Shown: piece by piece, positions 13,839 to 25,500 of the stretch
Position numbering within the stretch: position 1 is the first letter of the stretch
How the letters are laid out: the number at the start of each line of letters is the position of its first letter
Assembly: GCA_963210315.1 (NCBI GenBank)
Contig: OY723265.1
Coordinates: 1,860,001-1,924,000, forward strand
Direction: 5' to 3'
Origin: Rhynchopus euleeides
Lineage: Eukaryota > Euglenozoa > Diplonemea > Diplonemida > Diplonemidae
DNA: 64,000 nt
Notes under the pieces: model-generated
Database searches by the model: none
Told to the model about the DNA's origin: nothing
Seen by the model: the letters and a program-made list of their open reading frames with translations, nothing else
Program-made: the position numbers and the translations under genes

Positions 13839-14325
13839 TGGGGGGTTTTTCGGGTATTTTTGTCGGAAAAAGCCCCTCCGTTAGGTCGCTTTTCTCCTGT
13901 ATATCACCCAGGAAATTCACAAACCCACGTTTGAGTACGGTTGGTACCTCAGCACCTAGTTCTGCTGCAAATTCCTGGAGTTCATTCCTCGTGAAGAGAT
14001 TCAGAACCCTTCTTGGTGATTCTTGAGTCTGGCAACATTGAATTCTGCCAGACTGTCTGCCCGGCTGTCGGATCTCGGCTGCAGCTGAAAGTGCTTGTGC
14101 GAGCCCGTTTTCTCGTTCCAGAGTTTTGCCCTGCCATCGTCACCCTGCTGTTTGCCGCTGTCTCCCAGCCCCTCTTCGTCCTACAGACACACCGGTGTCA
14201 CACGTGGGTCTCTTTTGCGGGCACTGCACCTGATGCCAGGTTCATTTCATAGTGTGTACCCACTTTGCCTGTATATGCTAGGGGGGCTACTGTTAGGCGA
14301 CTTCTACTGACCGTTTACACACATG

Positions 14326-15090
14326 GATATCACTGAAATAATCCATAGTTTTGACCCGAACACAGGGTACTCCGCCCAATTTGGGCTCCCGGAATCAATT
14401 GCGACCAGAATTTTTCACTTTGGTGACGATTTTGGCTGATATTTTGGGTGACTCATGCCCACCCTGGTCACACCCCCTAAAAACAAGGGATTGGTGGGGT
14501 TATGGGGGGTCTCCCACCAGAAACCTCTTTCAGACCGCCTCTGGGCGTCACAAGGCCACCAAAACCACTGAAAACCACCCAGGAACCTACCTCAGGGGGT
14601 AGCTGTGTGTTTGTGGGGTGTTTAGAGCCCTTCTCCGCCTTTGAAAGTGGTTGCTCAGAACTGGTCCAAAACGGCCCAAATTGGGGGGTCTACTGTTACA
14701 CTACTGTTACAGACCATGACATGGGCGGATATCATTGAAAAAATCAGCATTTTTGACCCAAAAACAGGGTGTTCCACCCATTTTGGTCTGCCGGAATCAC
14801 TTCCGGGCGGAATTCTTCACTTTGGTGACGCTTTTGGGTGATATTTTGGGGATTTCGTGCAGATTTCAGCTCCCAAAAACAAGGCGTTTTCAGGGAAATT
14901 ATCAGTTTTTTCCACGAGAAATCTCTTTCAGACCGCCTCTGGGTACCATAAGGCCCCCAAAACCACTAAAAACCACCCAGGAACCTACCCCGAGGGGTAT
15001 CTACGTGGTTTTGGGGTGTTTAGAGGCCTTCTCTGCCTTTTGGACGTGACATTCTTGGACTGTTACAAATCGGCCCAAGAGCGTTACACG
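14326..15090. repeat. Two-copy direct repeat, about 400-bp unit
   Basis: Copies start near 14326 and 14729. Both contain a block on TTTTTCACTTTGGTGACG or its variant, a CTCTTTCAGACCGCCTCTGG block, an AAAACCACCCAGGAACCTAC block and a GGGGTGTTTAGAG block in the same order. The copies have diverged clearly, so the duplication is older than the neighbouring retroelement. The preceding 13839-14325 shows nothing recognisable. Confidence 0.75.
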
Positions 15091-15510
15091 AGCGTTACAC
15101 TTTTTCGGGGTTTTTTCAGGAAAAAATGCCAAGTAATTCGAATGGATCGACTTTCTCGAGGGTGTCCGCTATTTTCTCGGATTTTTTCAGTGATCCCCCA
15201 CTCGATTTTTGGCCAGGTACGTCCATTTTGGTGGAGTTTTTGGCCCAAAATCCAAAAAATCGTGTTTGTGACAGCCCTAAACAGAGATTTAAAGGACCGT
15301 GCAGGGGCCTGGGGGGGGGGGGGTGCCTTTGGTTAACCTGCAGCAGTGGCAGTCACGATCTTCCTGCTCCGGAGGGTGGTGTGGAGGTAGGTCCGGGTGG
15401 GGGGGGAGGGGGTGTGGCCGTTCCTGCATGGACTGGCGGTCCCCTCATCCTTGTTCCAGCCCCCTTTGCCTTTCTGCTGTGTCCGTTCTTTCATCCATTC
15501 ATCCATTATA

Positions 15511-17557
15511 CATACATCGGGCGTTATTGCGTTACCAGTAACGGTAATACCGTTATTTTTTCGGTAAAATAACTTACCGTTAATAACGTTCCAGAACGGC
15601 CGAATAACGTTATCCGAAAATCGGTAACGTTATTTTTCCGCGTTATACCGTTATCGATAACGGTAATACCGTTATTACCGTTATCAGGAACGGTAATAAC
15701 GTTATCGGTAACGTTATTACCGTTATTACCGTTATCGGTAACGGTAATACCGTTATCAGTAACGGTAATAACGTTATCGGTAACGTTATTACCGTTATTA
15801 CCGGTAATACCGCGTTATTTTCGGTATTTTTGGGCAACTTCTATAGGGGGACCCTTTTCGAATTTTTTTTTCGGGGTGGCCAGAATGGGCTGTTTTAGGC
15901 TATTTGAGGCCATTTTCGAGCAAATTTTTGGGTTTAGAGCCACGCAAAGGGTCTAAAATGGGCATGCCAATCTCAAAAAATGCTCAAAATTCCGAGAGAT
16001 TTCAGATTTTTCGAATTTTTTGACCGAGAAAATTCTGACCCCAAAATGTGGTCCTTGTGGTCTGGAACTGTCCGTTGTCGAAGGAATTGGTGAAAAAATC
16101 GTGATTTTTGGCCTCTGGATCACCCATGCCGTCCCAAAAATCAAGCAAAAGAGGTTTGGTAGGTGCATTTTTGGGTGAACATGAGCCATTGCGCCAACCT
16201 GCTTGATTTCACCCGAAAATCGGAATCCGTTGAATATGGTTTCTGATGAAAATGTGAAAATTTTCGACCTTCTTCGCAGTTTTTTCCACTTCCTTGCCCC
16301 ATCTTTCCCACCCAAAATCGAAGTACCGTAAATGGTGTTGTTGAAAGGTCCAAATTGCGTTGGTTGTGCGTAGTTCTGCCGAAGTCGTGCACACGTTGTG
16401 CGTAGTGCGTGTAACGCCATTTGTGACCAAAATGTATATTTCCTGCACCCGAGCGTTGACGCTTCCACACACCCTTACAAACCCACTTGCCTGATGAAGG
16501 GGGTGGTGTGTAGAGCACGTTTGGCAGGGCTGAATGACACTTTCTGCGCGAAGGTCGTGTGCGTAATAAAACAACGGTCCGAGGGCCGGAGGCCCGAGGC
16601 CTTTTTTTACCTGCACGAGGGTGCAATTGAGTCCGATACGGGGTGCAGATGATGGTTTCTTGCACAACCCAGTCATGTTTTGCACAGCACGACGAACTCG
16701 GAAATTCCTCATATTTGCACTCCAGCTACCATATTTGCATTCCAGGTCTCATATTTGCACTGGTGCAAATATGGGACCTGGAGTGCGTGCAAATAATGAC
16801 TGGGGGGTGCAAGAAAGTTCAAATTGCGTAGTTCCTGCGTACTTCGTGCGTAGCCCGAGCGTACTTTGGGTAGTTCGTGCGTATATTGTGCGAAGCATTT
16901 TTGACAGCACCAGTAAACGGACTTTTGGAACGTAAATATTTTAGAACGGGCCGGGAAAAAATGGGCACGTCGCTACTTCGCGCTACTTCGTCGCTCGTAA
17001 CGAGTAAAAATATCAGGTGGTTTTTACTCCGCCAATGTGAGTTGTGCGGGTGTATTCCTGAAGGATTCACTTCTGTGTCCACACTGAGTGATTTTGGAGT
17101 GATTTTCACTCCAAATTTCACTCCAGGAACATTGGATACTGCAAGGTTGCAGGGGTTTCTGCAGCATTTGCCTTGAAAAAGCCAAAAAACATGATTTTTT
17201 CACGAAACTCGACATGTCCGTGCGTTATTATCCAAAAAATGGTCCCAGGGGGGTATTCTGGAGCCATCTCCACCAAAAACTACACCATCCGCCCGCAAAA
17301 TTGTCCGAATAACGCAAGTTTTCATGAAAATAACGGAAAAATAACGCGTTATTTTAGGAGAAAACGTTTTCCAATTTTTTGACATCACGGAGTGGCCCCC
17401 TGGAGTGATATTTTACCCAAGAAAATTCTTTTAGGGGGGGTAGGGACGCCAGTTTCGGGTCAGATTCACCGGGAAATGCTGCCTTTTTTGGGGTCAAAAA
17501 ATAACGCAAAAATAACGTTATTACCGTTACTGGTAACGGAATAACGCCCAATGTATG
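15511..17557. mobile_element. ATAACG-rich TIR element, copy A
   Basis: The ends are CATACATCGGGCGTTATT and, inverted, CATACATTGGGCGTTATT, continuing as CGTTACCAGTAACGG. The left 300 bp is an array of short palindromic units built on CGGTAATAACGTTA. A second copy lies at 58567-60594 and is nearly identical. Open frames inside do not look like protein (low complexity, and interrupted differently in the two copies), so it is probably non-autonomous. It is flanked by TA on both sides. Copy B, flanked by a 6-bp duplication, confirms the borders. Confidence 0.85.
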
Positions 17558-18075
17558 TAAATTATACAAAAAAAAACTCTGCATGCACTTATGGAACGCC
17601 TGGTGCGAAGGGATATGGACTGCATATTTTCCGAAGAAGGGCTTCGAGTAATTCGGTAGAAGTGTCTCTGGAAGAGTGTGGGGATCAGGATTTGGGCTCG
17701 CTGAATTTCAAATGTAACCAACATGAATCATTCGTGCCAGTCATGGAATTCAGCTATGGATTTTCAGCGCAACGTTTTTTCCCACGTGCACCGTTGTGAG
17801 AAACCTCAGGAAAACCTCTTCACGGAAGGGGTGACGGGCGTACAGGCGTTCCATAAGTGTGAATAGTGGGGGTATGGAAATTTAGTCATTCTTAGTCACT
17901 TTTAGGCGATTTACGCGCGGTTTTTCGGCTGGGGAAAAGAGAGTAAGATTTTCGAAAAAAATCGATTTTTTCGCAAAAAATCGCATTGTGTCGTAGTCGC
18001 GCGTAGTCACCCGTAGTCGCCAGGTCGAGGTTCCCAGATTCCATACCCCCCCGGGGTACTGAATTACCGATTTTT

Positions 18076-18530
18076 CGACATGTCGAAAAAAAAAATTTGG
18101 CCGAAAAAAAAAATTTTTTTTTTCGGCCGACTAAACCGAAAATCGGGCCCTCTGGGGTGCCACACCGATATTTTTCGGATTTTTTTTCGATTTTTTGAAC
18201 GATTTGAACGATTTTTGGCCGTGCTCGTAGCATTCCCCATTTTTTTGGTTGGGGTGGCCACCAGTCCAGGCTGCTGCCCCAGGGTGGCCGGATTTTCGAC
18301 ATGTCGAAAAAAAAAATTTTTGGCCGAAAAAAAATTTTTTTTTTCCGGCCGACTAAACCGAAAATCGGGCCCTCTGGGGTGCCACACCGATATTTTTCGG
18401 ATTTTTTTCGGATTTTTTTTCGATTTTTTTTGGTTGGGGTGGCCACCAGTCCAGGCTGCTGCCCCAGGGTGGCCGGATTTTCGACATGTCGAAAAAAAAT
18501 TTTTTTTGGCCGAAAAAAAAATTTTCCGAA
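18076..18530. repeat. Tandem repeat, three copies, CGACATGTCG palindrome
   Basis: Units begin with the palindrome CGACATGTCG at about 18076, 18297 and 18482. They continue with A/T homopolymers, GGCCGACTAAACCGAAAATC, a CCTCTGGGGTGCCACACC block and a GGTTGGGGTGGCCACCAG block. The second unit is about 35 bp shorter than the first; the third is truncated. Confidence 0.85.
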
Positions 18531-19609
18531 AGGGCGTGCGGTAGCCGACGCCCTTTTGTGCTCGCCTCCTCCCTCCCACACCTCTTTGTCCTCTTTCATG
18601 ACGCGTCACCCTGCCTCCACGCTCTGACTTCTGTGACCCGCATGCCGCGTTGAGAGCAAGTCTTCCGTGTGCTGTCACCGAGACCAGGCCACTATCTGCT
18701 CTCAGGTTGGTAGCAATGGCCTTTTACCTGATGTCAAGCCCACGTGACAAAGACTCGTGCAGCTGAGGTCCTGGCTGGTCTGTCCTGTTGTCTGGGATCC
18801 TGTTCCCCCCCGCACCCCCCCTTCCCACACATGTCTGGTGCGTCGGTCGCGGGTTTGTGGCGCATCGGTCCTTTGGCCTGCCGGGCCTCCCCCCCGCACC
18901 CCCCCTCCACACGCGAACCGGTCCCCCTTTTTCAATTGCGACCCGGTTCCCGTGTTGTGTCGCGGCCCTCCCCGCCTCGCCTCCGACAGACTCTCCCCAC
19001 AGTTGACGACGTGGGCAAACGGCGCCGACATCCTCTCATCACTTACCGTATTCTCATCAGGACGGTCGGTTTCCCTGACGCCACGACCACCAATGTGCTC
19101 CGATGCTTTTTGAAGGAGGTAGTTCATCCCCGACTCAGGCGTTTGCGGGAATGAGCTCGCCCACTTCTCCTGGAGGAGTACGCACCACCCGGTCGTGGCG
19201 CACCCGCACCCGCTGCACACCGCACATGACGAGTTGCGGTAGCAGCCGTACCCCACACAGGTTCGAGTGGTTTGCCATGGTCCTGCTCACGACGACCTGC
19301 AGGTCACCCGTTCCTGTCGTGCACGGGCAGGCAGTGCCAGGAGGTGGTGGCCTCGTCAATCTGGCAGGGTTTGAGTTTACCGGGGCGAGGCACTCCACTC
19401 TGGGTCTGCTGTTTGTGATGTAACAAGCAGGTCTGGCGGGGTGTTCAGGGTTCGGAGTGGCCCTCCTCGTTGGCATCCGTGCAGCAGCGCTATCGCGTCC
19501 CGGAATGCCCCGTGTCACACCGGTGGGAACAGGGGCCAGCACCGCCATCTCGAGGAGGACCCGGGCCGTTCTTTGGATTCTTCACAGTCGCAGCCTCCGG
19601 CTTGTCGTT
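18531..19609. other. Intergenic, no gene seen
   Basis: Open frames on both strands here have biased composition and no recognisable domain. A CCCCCCGCACCCCCCCT-type block occurs twice about 90 bp apart (near 18808 and 18890). Confidence 0.5.
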
Positions 19610-19672
19610 GTCCGTCAGCGTAGCGCCCACCCAGCCTGCAGAGATCTTGCACCGTCTTCAACAGCAACTTTT
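19610..19672 (+). repeat. 63-bp direct repeat, copy 1
   Basis: Starts GTCCGTCAGCGTAGCGCC and ends CAACAGCAACTTTT. It is identical to 19967-20029. The two bracket 294 bp of unique DNA. Confidence 0.85.
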
Positions 19673-19966
19673 TTTTTAGGAGAGGGGGCCCGGTGCCTGC
19701 GCGCGTCCTGTCGTACTGTGGCTGCTTGGTGGGGCTAGCGCAGCAGGTTCTACTTTTGCTTCTACGGGCTCTTAGCACTGTAACATGAACTACACAAACA
19801 ACAAAGCTCTAGGGCAAACAAACCGCGCACTGGCCGGGGTTGAGCTGCGTGGGGCTCCGTGCTGGCGGCATGAACAAGGGGCTGTAGGCAAATCTACCAT
19901 TCACAAGGGGCAGCCCGCTGGTGAGGGGAAAAGGGGGCGAGGTAAAGGGGGGGGGGGGGCAGGGGG

Positions 19967-20029
19967 GTCCGTCAGCGTAGCGCCCACCCAGCCTGCAGAG
20001 ATCTTGCACCGTCTTCAACAGCAACTTTT
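19967..20029 (+). repeat. 63-bp direct repeat, copy 2
   Basis: Identical partner of 19610-19672. The pair could be ends of a very small direct-repeat element or a duplication around an insertion. No coding capacity lies between. Confidence 0.85.
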
Positions 20030-21526
20030 GACCCGACAATTTTTGGGGCATTTTTTCACCAAAAAAAAATCACTCTGCGCGCCAAGTCGAAGACTTGTTT
20101 GGGGACTTTTGGTGTCCCCAATTTTTCAATTTTCGAAAAATAAGCTCACTTTGCTAAACTGGACCCAACTCCCCACACTCTTTTTTAAGCGAAAAACAGC
20201 AAATTTCGGCCGATTTTTTCTCATTTTTTCTCATTTTTTTTCACCGACTTTTCCATACCCCCAGTGCAAAGAAAAAAAAACACAGAAACCAATATTACTG
20301 AAATATCCGTTCCGGCGAAATCCGTCTTCCAACTTATGTATAGGTGCAAAACAAGAACCCGTCACCCACCCACCCCCCTCCCCCCCACACACACATTCTC
20401 CACACAAAACAGAAGCCTTATCACCTGGCGATGGTTGGTCTCTTTCCGTGAGAGATCCAATTTGCTTCCTTTGAGGGTTTGCATGACTTTATTATCTAGT
20501 TGCTGGAGGGGAGGCCGTGAAGGGTTTGTGACGACACACCCACTGCCCGTGACCAACATCATAAGGCATCCCCCCCCTCACCCCCACCCCCGTCTGCAAT
20601 CCGAGACTTGAATGCAGCGAAAGAATCCATATTACAGCGTCCCAGCTTCAGACATTACACGGCACGGCACTCAGACGCACTGCATGCGGATGATTCACAC
20701 CGCTTCATCAGACTGGAGAGTGGTGTTCGCAAGAGAGGCTCTTGAAAGAGGTGTGACGGGTGGGCGATGCTCTTCCAATATAAGTATTGCTGCGTTTGGT
20801 TTGTTAAAAAACAACCGGCGGCAGCATGGGGCAAGGGAGGGAGGTGGGGTGCGGGGGGGTCCGGAGGCGGAGGCGGAGATTCGAGAAAAAAATTCGCCTC
20901 CCCCCCCCTCCCCCCCTCCCCCCGCAAGAAAACACGAAACACAAACAAAAAGTTCTAGCCAACGCACAGGAAAAAAAAGGAGTGAAAAGGGGCAAACAGG
21001 CTGCCACGCTGACTACAGATGAGTACACCTAAAAATGTGGCAAGGAAACCAACCCAGTTTCAGGGGAGAGGGGGGGGGGTGTGCACATGTGGGGGGTGGG
21101 GGGGGGGGGTGGGGAGGGTGTTGGCATGCTTCCCTTCTGCGATTGCCCAAGGGATTTGGGAAGGGGTGTGTGTGTGTGTGTGTGTGTGTGTTGTTGGGTG
21201 CATTATTGTAGCAACAGAAAATACCCCTCTACCCCCCCCCCCCCCTCTCCCCCGCCCCCTTCCCCTTCCCCTCCCAGGATGCAGGTTAAAATGTGTACGC
21301 GCGGGGTGTTTTTTTCAGAAGTGCCCTGCCACCGGTGATGCTTGGTGCCATGGTGGTCAAGAATCTCAGGGTTGCAGTGGCGGGGTACTTTTGAAAAATC
21401 ACACAACGGTGTCAACCGCGTGTTTGTGACAGAATTAGCCTGAGATGGGGGGGGGGGGGGGGGCAGGGGGGGGTGGAGTGGGGCGCCCCCCTTCCCCCCC
21501 CCCCCCCCCCTGTGCTGAAATGCTAA
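20030..21526. other. Intergenic, homopolymer and GT-repeat rich
   Basis: No gene is supported. It contains A and C/G tracts, a GT dinucleotide repeat at about 21167-21191 and long G and C runs just before the TIR element at 21527. Confidence 0.6.
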
Positions 21527-21894
21527 TACCTGGGACCCCCCGTGTATAAGTCCCCCCCCCTTACCCCCGTGTTTAAGTCCCCCCCTGGGGGTCTGGCAGG
21601 GGGGGGACTTAAACACAGGGGGACCTAAACACGGGGGTGGGCTGGTCTGGAGGGTCATCAGGTGGCCCCTAGGCCCTCCAGGTGCTGTCAGAGTCGAAAA
21701 GTGGGGTGCCAAAAGTCCCTCCGGACCGGAATTACCCCCCTACGACAGCAGAGGAAGAGGTCTTCTTGGTCTCCACTGTGCCACCCCCGTGTTTAAGCCC
21801 CCCCTGTGTTTAGGTCCGCCCCCCCCGTGTTTAAGTCCCCCCCGGCCGAAAATCGCCTCCAGGGGGGGGACTTAAACACGGGGGGTCCCAGGTA
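21527..21894. mobile_element. Small TIR element with CCCCCCGTGTWTAAGTC motif
   Basis: 368 bp with termini TACCTGGGACCCCCCGTG on the left and its complement on the right, flanked by CTAA on both sides (21523-21526 and 21895-21898). The motif CCCCCGTGTTTAAGTCCCC recurs inside in both orientations, giving strong hairpins. It has no coding capacity. A larger relative with similar ends lies at 36435-37742. Confidence 0.8.
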
Positions 21895-21898
21895 CTAA

Positions 21899-22563
21899 CA
21901 AAAATGCCGCCTCATCGCAGTAGTCCGTGGTCCCCACCCCCTCCCCCGCCCGGCCCTTCTTCAACCCACCCTCCCCGGCTTGCGGACACCGTGCCTCGAG
22001 AGGTTTTAATCGCACTCGTGTGAGAGGAAAGCGACCCGCTACATCTGCAACCTAACGTGCTCTAGACACTAACCCAACCCTTCATCAGGCTCAGGGTGTG
22101 ATTTTCAGTTCAGGGTTTTTTGTGTGTAGAAGCGTCAACGCAGCAAACAAAAAGAAACAAGGGAAATCCATCAGAGCGGTTGTAGCTGTGAAGTGATAGG
22201 GCGCTTTCCTCCGGAATTCCACGCACACCCCACCACCCCCATCGCCTTCTGCAGGATCGAACACCGCACCCACACCTTTGTGCTGTTCTGGAGGAGAGAG
22301 GGGCGGGGTGGGGGGGTGGGGGTGGTGGTGGGGCGTGCGTGACCTCACCACAGAGATCAGGGGATCTTTCCACCCCCCCCTCCCTCTCCCACTCTCCCAC
22401 TCACACCCCCTCCCCCTCTCTCCAAGGGCAATTCGTTTTGCCCCCCCCCCCACCAACCGAGATTGCATAACGAGTGAAGGGAGATCATCCTTTTGTGGTT
22501 CCTTCTATTGTAATTCTCATTTCAAAAAACCCCCCACCCCCCCCCCCCCCCACCCCCCCTGTG
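21899..22563. other. Upstream region of the multipass surface-protein gene
   Basis: Pyrimidine-rich DNA with C runs up to the ATG at 22564. The block ACGAGTGAAGGGAGATCATC at about 22469 recurs in an intron at about 54290 (ACGAGTGAAGGGATATCATC) with similar sequence for about 55 bp. Confidence 0.5.
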
Positions 22564-25500
22564 ATGTTCACCCCACGAAGCCCAGCCTTTCTCGCGATCG
22601 CCGCCCTCGGCATTCTTTGCGGACCAGATGTTGCAAGAGGGTATCGTCTCGCCGAACGCCTCGATGTGGGGGTGGATATCCTGCAGATGAGGCTGCGCAA
22701 CGGCTGGCTCGTGATATCGGGTGACGACGGGAAGCTGCATGTCATCGATCTCCGCAAGGCCTACAAGATCGTGTCGACTTACCCCGCCCCGGGCATGGCA
22801 ACCTTCGAGGCCCTTGCTGAAGGGACGGGCACCCCTGACGCCATCGTCTACCGCAACACAACGCACCAGGTTGTCATCAGCGACTACCAGGAGATGACCT
22901 ACGCCGTGGAGACCCTCGAGCTGCCCCCCCTTTTGGCTGGCTCCACTGCAGCCGCGGCCTGCCCCCACTCCACGCATGGGCGTGGTGGGCACACCGTATT
23001 CCTCCAAGCTGATGAGCGCAGCCTCTTCTCGTTGCAGTCGGGTGATGCGCATATTGCACAGCAGCTGACATCCCTGACGCCTATCCCTGTGGCTCCGCTG
23101 GGCTCGGCCTGCCACCCGCTTGCCTTCGAAGCGCCCAACCTCGTCGTGGGGCAGAGCAAGGTGCTGCGGCTGAAGCAGGTCGCGAGCGTGTGGATGCCGA
23201 AGGGAGATGCTCTGGCGCTGAACCCGGGAGAGAATGCCATCGCGTTCTCCTTCTTCACCAACACACACTATGTCATGGCGACATCTGAGACCCTATCTGT
23301 GTATGACGTGTCGAATGAGGCTTTGCCTCCGCAGCTCGTTGGCCCGATCCACAGGCTGACCCCTGGGGATTCAATCGTAGCCATGTCGGGCTCGACAGAT
23401 GAGGAGTTCATCGGCACCGTGGAGTACCACTCAGGGGTGGCGACGCTTGTCGTCTACCACGTGGTGCCCCAGTCGCTGAACCTGGAGGAGAAGGGGAGGT
23501 GGACCTTGGAGGGGTCGCCGAACCCGCCCCAGATCCGCGGTGTGGTGTTGCGGGAGAATGTCGCGATCCTGGCGTACGGCTCGCTTGTGGTGGCGGTGTA
23601 CATCGGGCCTGAGACAGCCGTCCCGCCAACCCCGGCACCCGAAACACAGGCCCCCGCGACGGATGCCCCGCAGACGGGGAGCCCTGCAACGGCAGTGCCG
23701 GAGACAGGCGCACCTGCGACGGATTCCCCGCAAACGGAGGCACCTGGGACGGCATGGCGGGATACAGCCGCCCCTGCGACGGGGTCCCCGCCGACAGAGG
23801 CGCCTGCGACAGAAGCCCCGCCGACACCGGCACCCGCGACAGCCGCGCCCCCCACGGCGGTGCCGCCCACCCCGAGCCCCGACACCTCCGCCCCTGCGGC
23901 GGGCCCCACGCTGGCACCCGCAGCCCCCACCCTGTCACCCGTCATCATGCCGCCTCCCACAGTGCCTCCCGCCACGGCGGCGCCGCTCAGCGGGAGCCCT
24001 GCAACGCCCAGCCCTGCCACCCCTGCCCCAGCGACGCTCGCGCCTCTCGCGGCAACCGCGATGAGCGTGGATGCGGCGTCGGTGCAGACCGACACGCGCA
24101 CGGTGGGGACCGCGGTGGCGGGTGCTGTGGGGGTGATGTCGATTCTGGGGGGAGCCTCGGGCAGCTCCGTGCCGGGGCAGGAGCTGATCATCGGGGGGAT
24201 CGAGTGCACCGACGACACCGACGAGTCGGAGGACCTGGAGCTGGTGTCGCACCCACTCATGTTCCGCATCAACGGCGTCCCGCAGGCGGGCGCCATTGTC
24301 GGCAACATCTCACTCTCCATCGCAGGCTGCGTCTTCTTCTGGCTGCTGTTCCGCGCCGTCTCCCGCCTGGGCTACGGGACACGCTGCGACGGCGCCCCGG
24401 GCACCCCCGCGGCACGCGAGGGGGGCGACGGCGGGGACCCTGGCTGCAGCGTCGGAGCCCTCGCCCCGCCCGACCTCGACATCCGCAGCAGCAACACCGG
24501 GAACAGCTTCAACCCCCCCTGCGGCGTCGCAGGGGTGCGGCAGCACCCTAACCCGCTGTGCGCCAACAGCGGAGGGGGCGGCTCCGCCGCCCCCTCCGCG
24601 CTGAAGCGCGCACAAGCGGTGATTCGCTATCCCTCCGTATGCCTTCCGCCCATCCTCTTCCTCTTCCCCGGAACCCTGGAGTCAGCCTTCGACCTGATTT
24701 TCTACCCCAGGGGTGGCCCTGCGGTGCTGGCGATTGGTATCATGGGACTCCTCGCCTGCACAGGCCTCACCGCAGCTCTGTGGTGGACGAGTAAACCGCC
24801 TGCAGCCCAGACAAAGCCTGTTGAGGGCGTGTCGAGGGTGGCGTCATACTTCTTCGGATCGGTTGAATGGGTCTCCGACGACGCCCACCGCCTCCACGTC
24901 GAACGGCATGGGGTGACATTCGACATCTATCGCAACATCGGGTGGATCCGGGGGAAATACTTTGCCCTGGAGATGGCCATCCTCATCCCGCTCTCTCTGA
25001 TCGTATCCATCCGCACCGGGGTCTGGGGGTGGTGCATTGCGAAGGTGCTCACACTCGCGTCTCTCATGGCTGGGTACATTGCGTTGTGCCTCGCATGCGA
25101 TATTTTCATCGCAAGGTTTCTCAAACACCTCAACGTGGCCCTGCATGGCTTCATGATCCTCGGGCTCATCTTCCACGCCGTCGCGTTTGCCAACCACAGC
25201 ATGCAGCACTGGGGTGTCGAGGTGGGCGTCTACTTCTTCCTAATGGGCATGATTTGCTCCCTCATCCGAGCCGTTTATGACTTCGTCACCTTCGGGCTCG
25301 ACATGTGGAACGGCTTCCGCACAACAGAGAGACGTGCCAAGCCAGCGCATGCCACGCCCATATCCTTCGCCCCTCCACCCCCCCGGGGGGACGGCGGGTC
25401 ATCCTATGGTGACCCCGACGTGGCGCTTGGGAACTCCCCTGAGGATTTTGACCTTGCGAGCCCTGAGGACGAGGGGCTTCTGCTGGAGGACTACCACATT

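Noticed and set aside
15643-15837. Hydrophobic VITLPITLLP repeat ORF, present in both ATAACG copies
   Set aside because: Translation of the palindromic CGGTAATAACGTTA array; identical repetition follows from the DNA repeat.
22474-22563. Upstream ATG extending the surface protein by 30 residues
   Set aside because: The extension translates a poly-C intergenic stretch into poly-Pro and would bury the signal peptide.
23454-24320. Minus-strand ORF of 288 codons, Gly/Ala/Val repeats
   Set aside because: Antisense of the Pro/Thr stalk of the surface protein; repeat structure comes from the sense gene.
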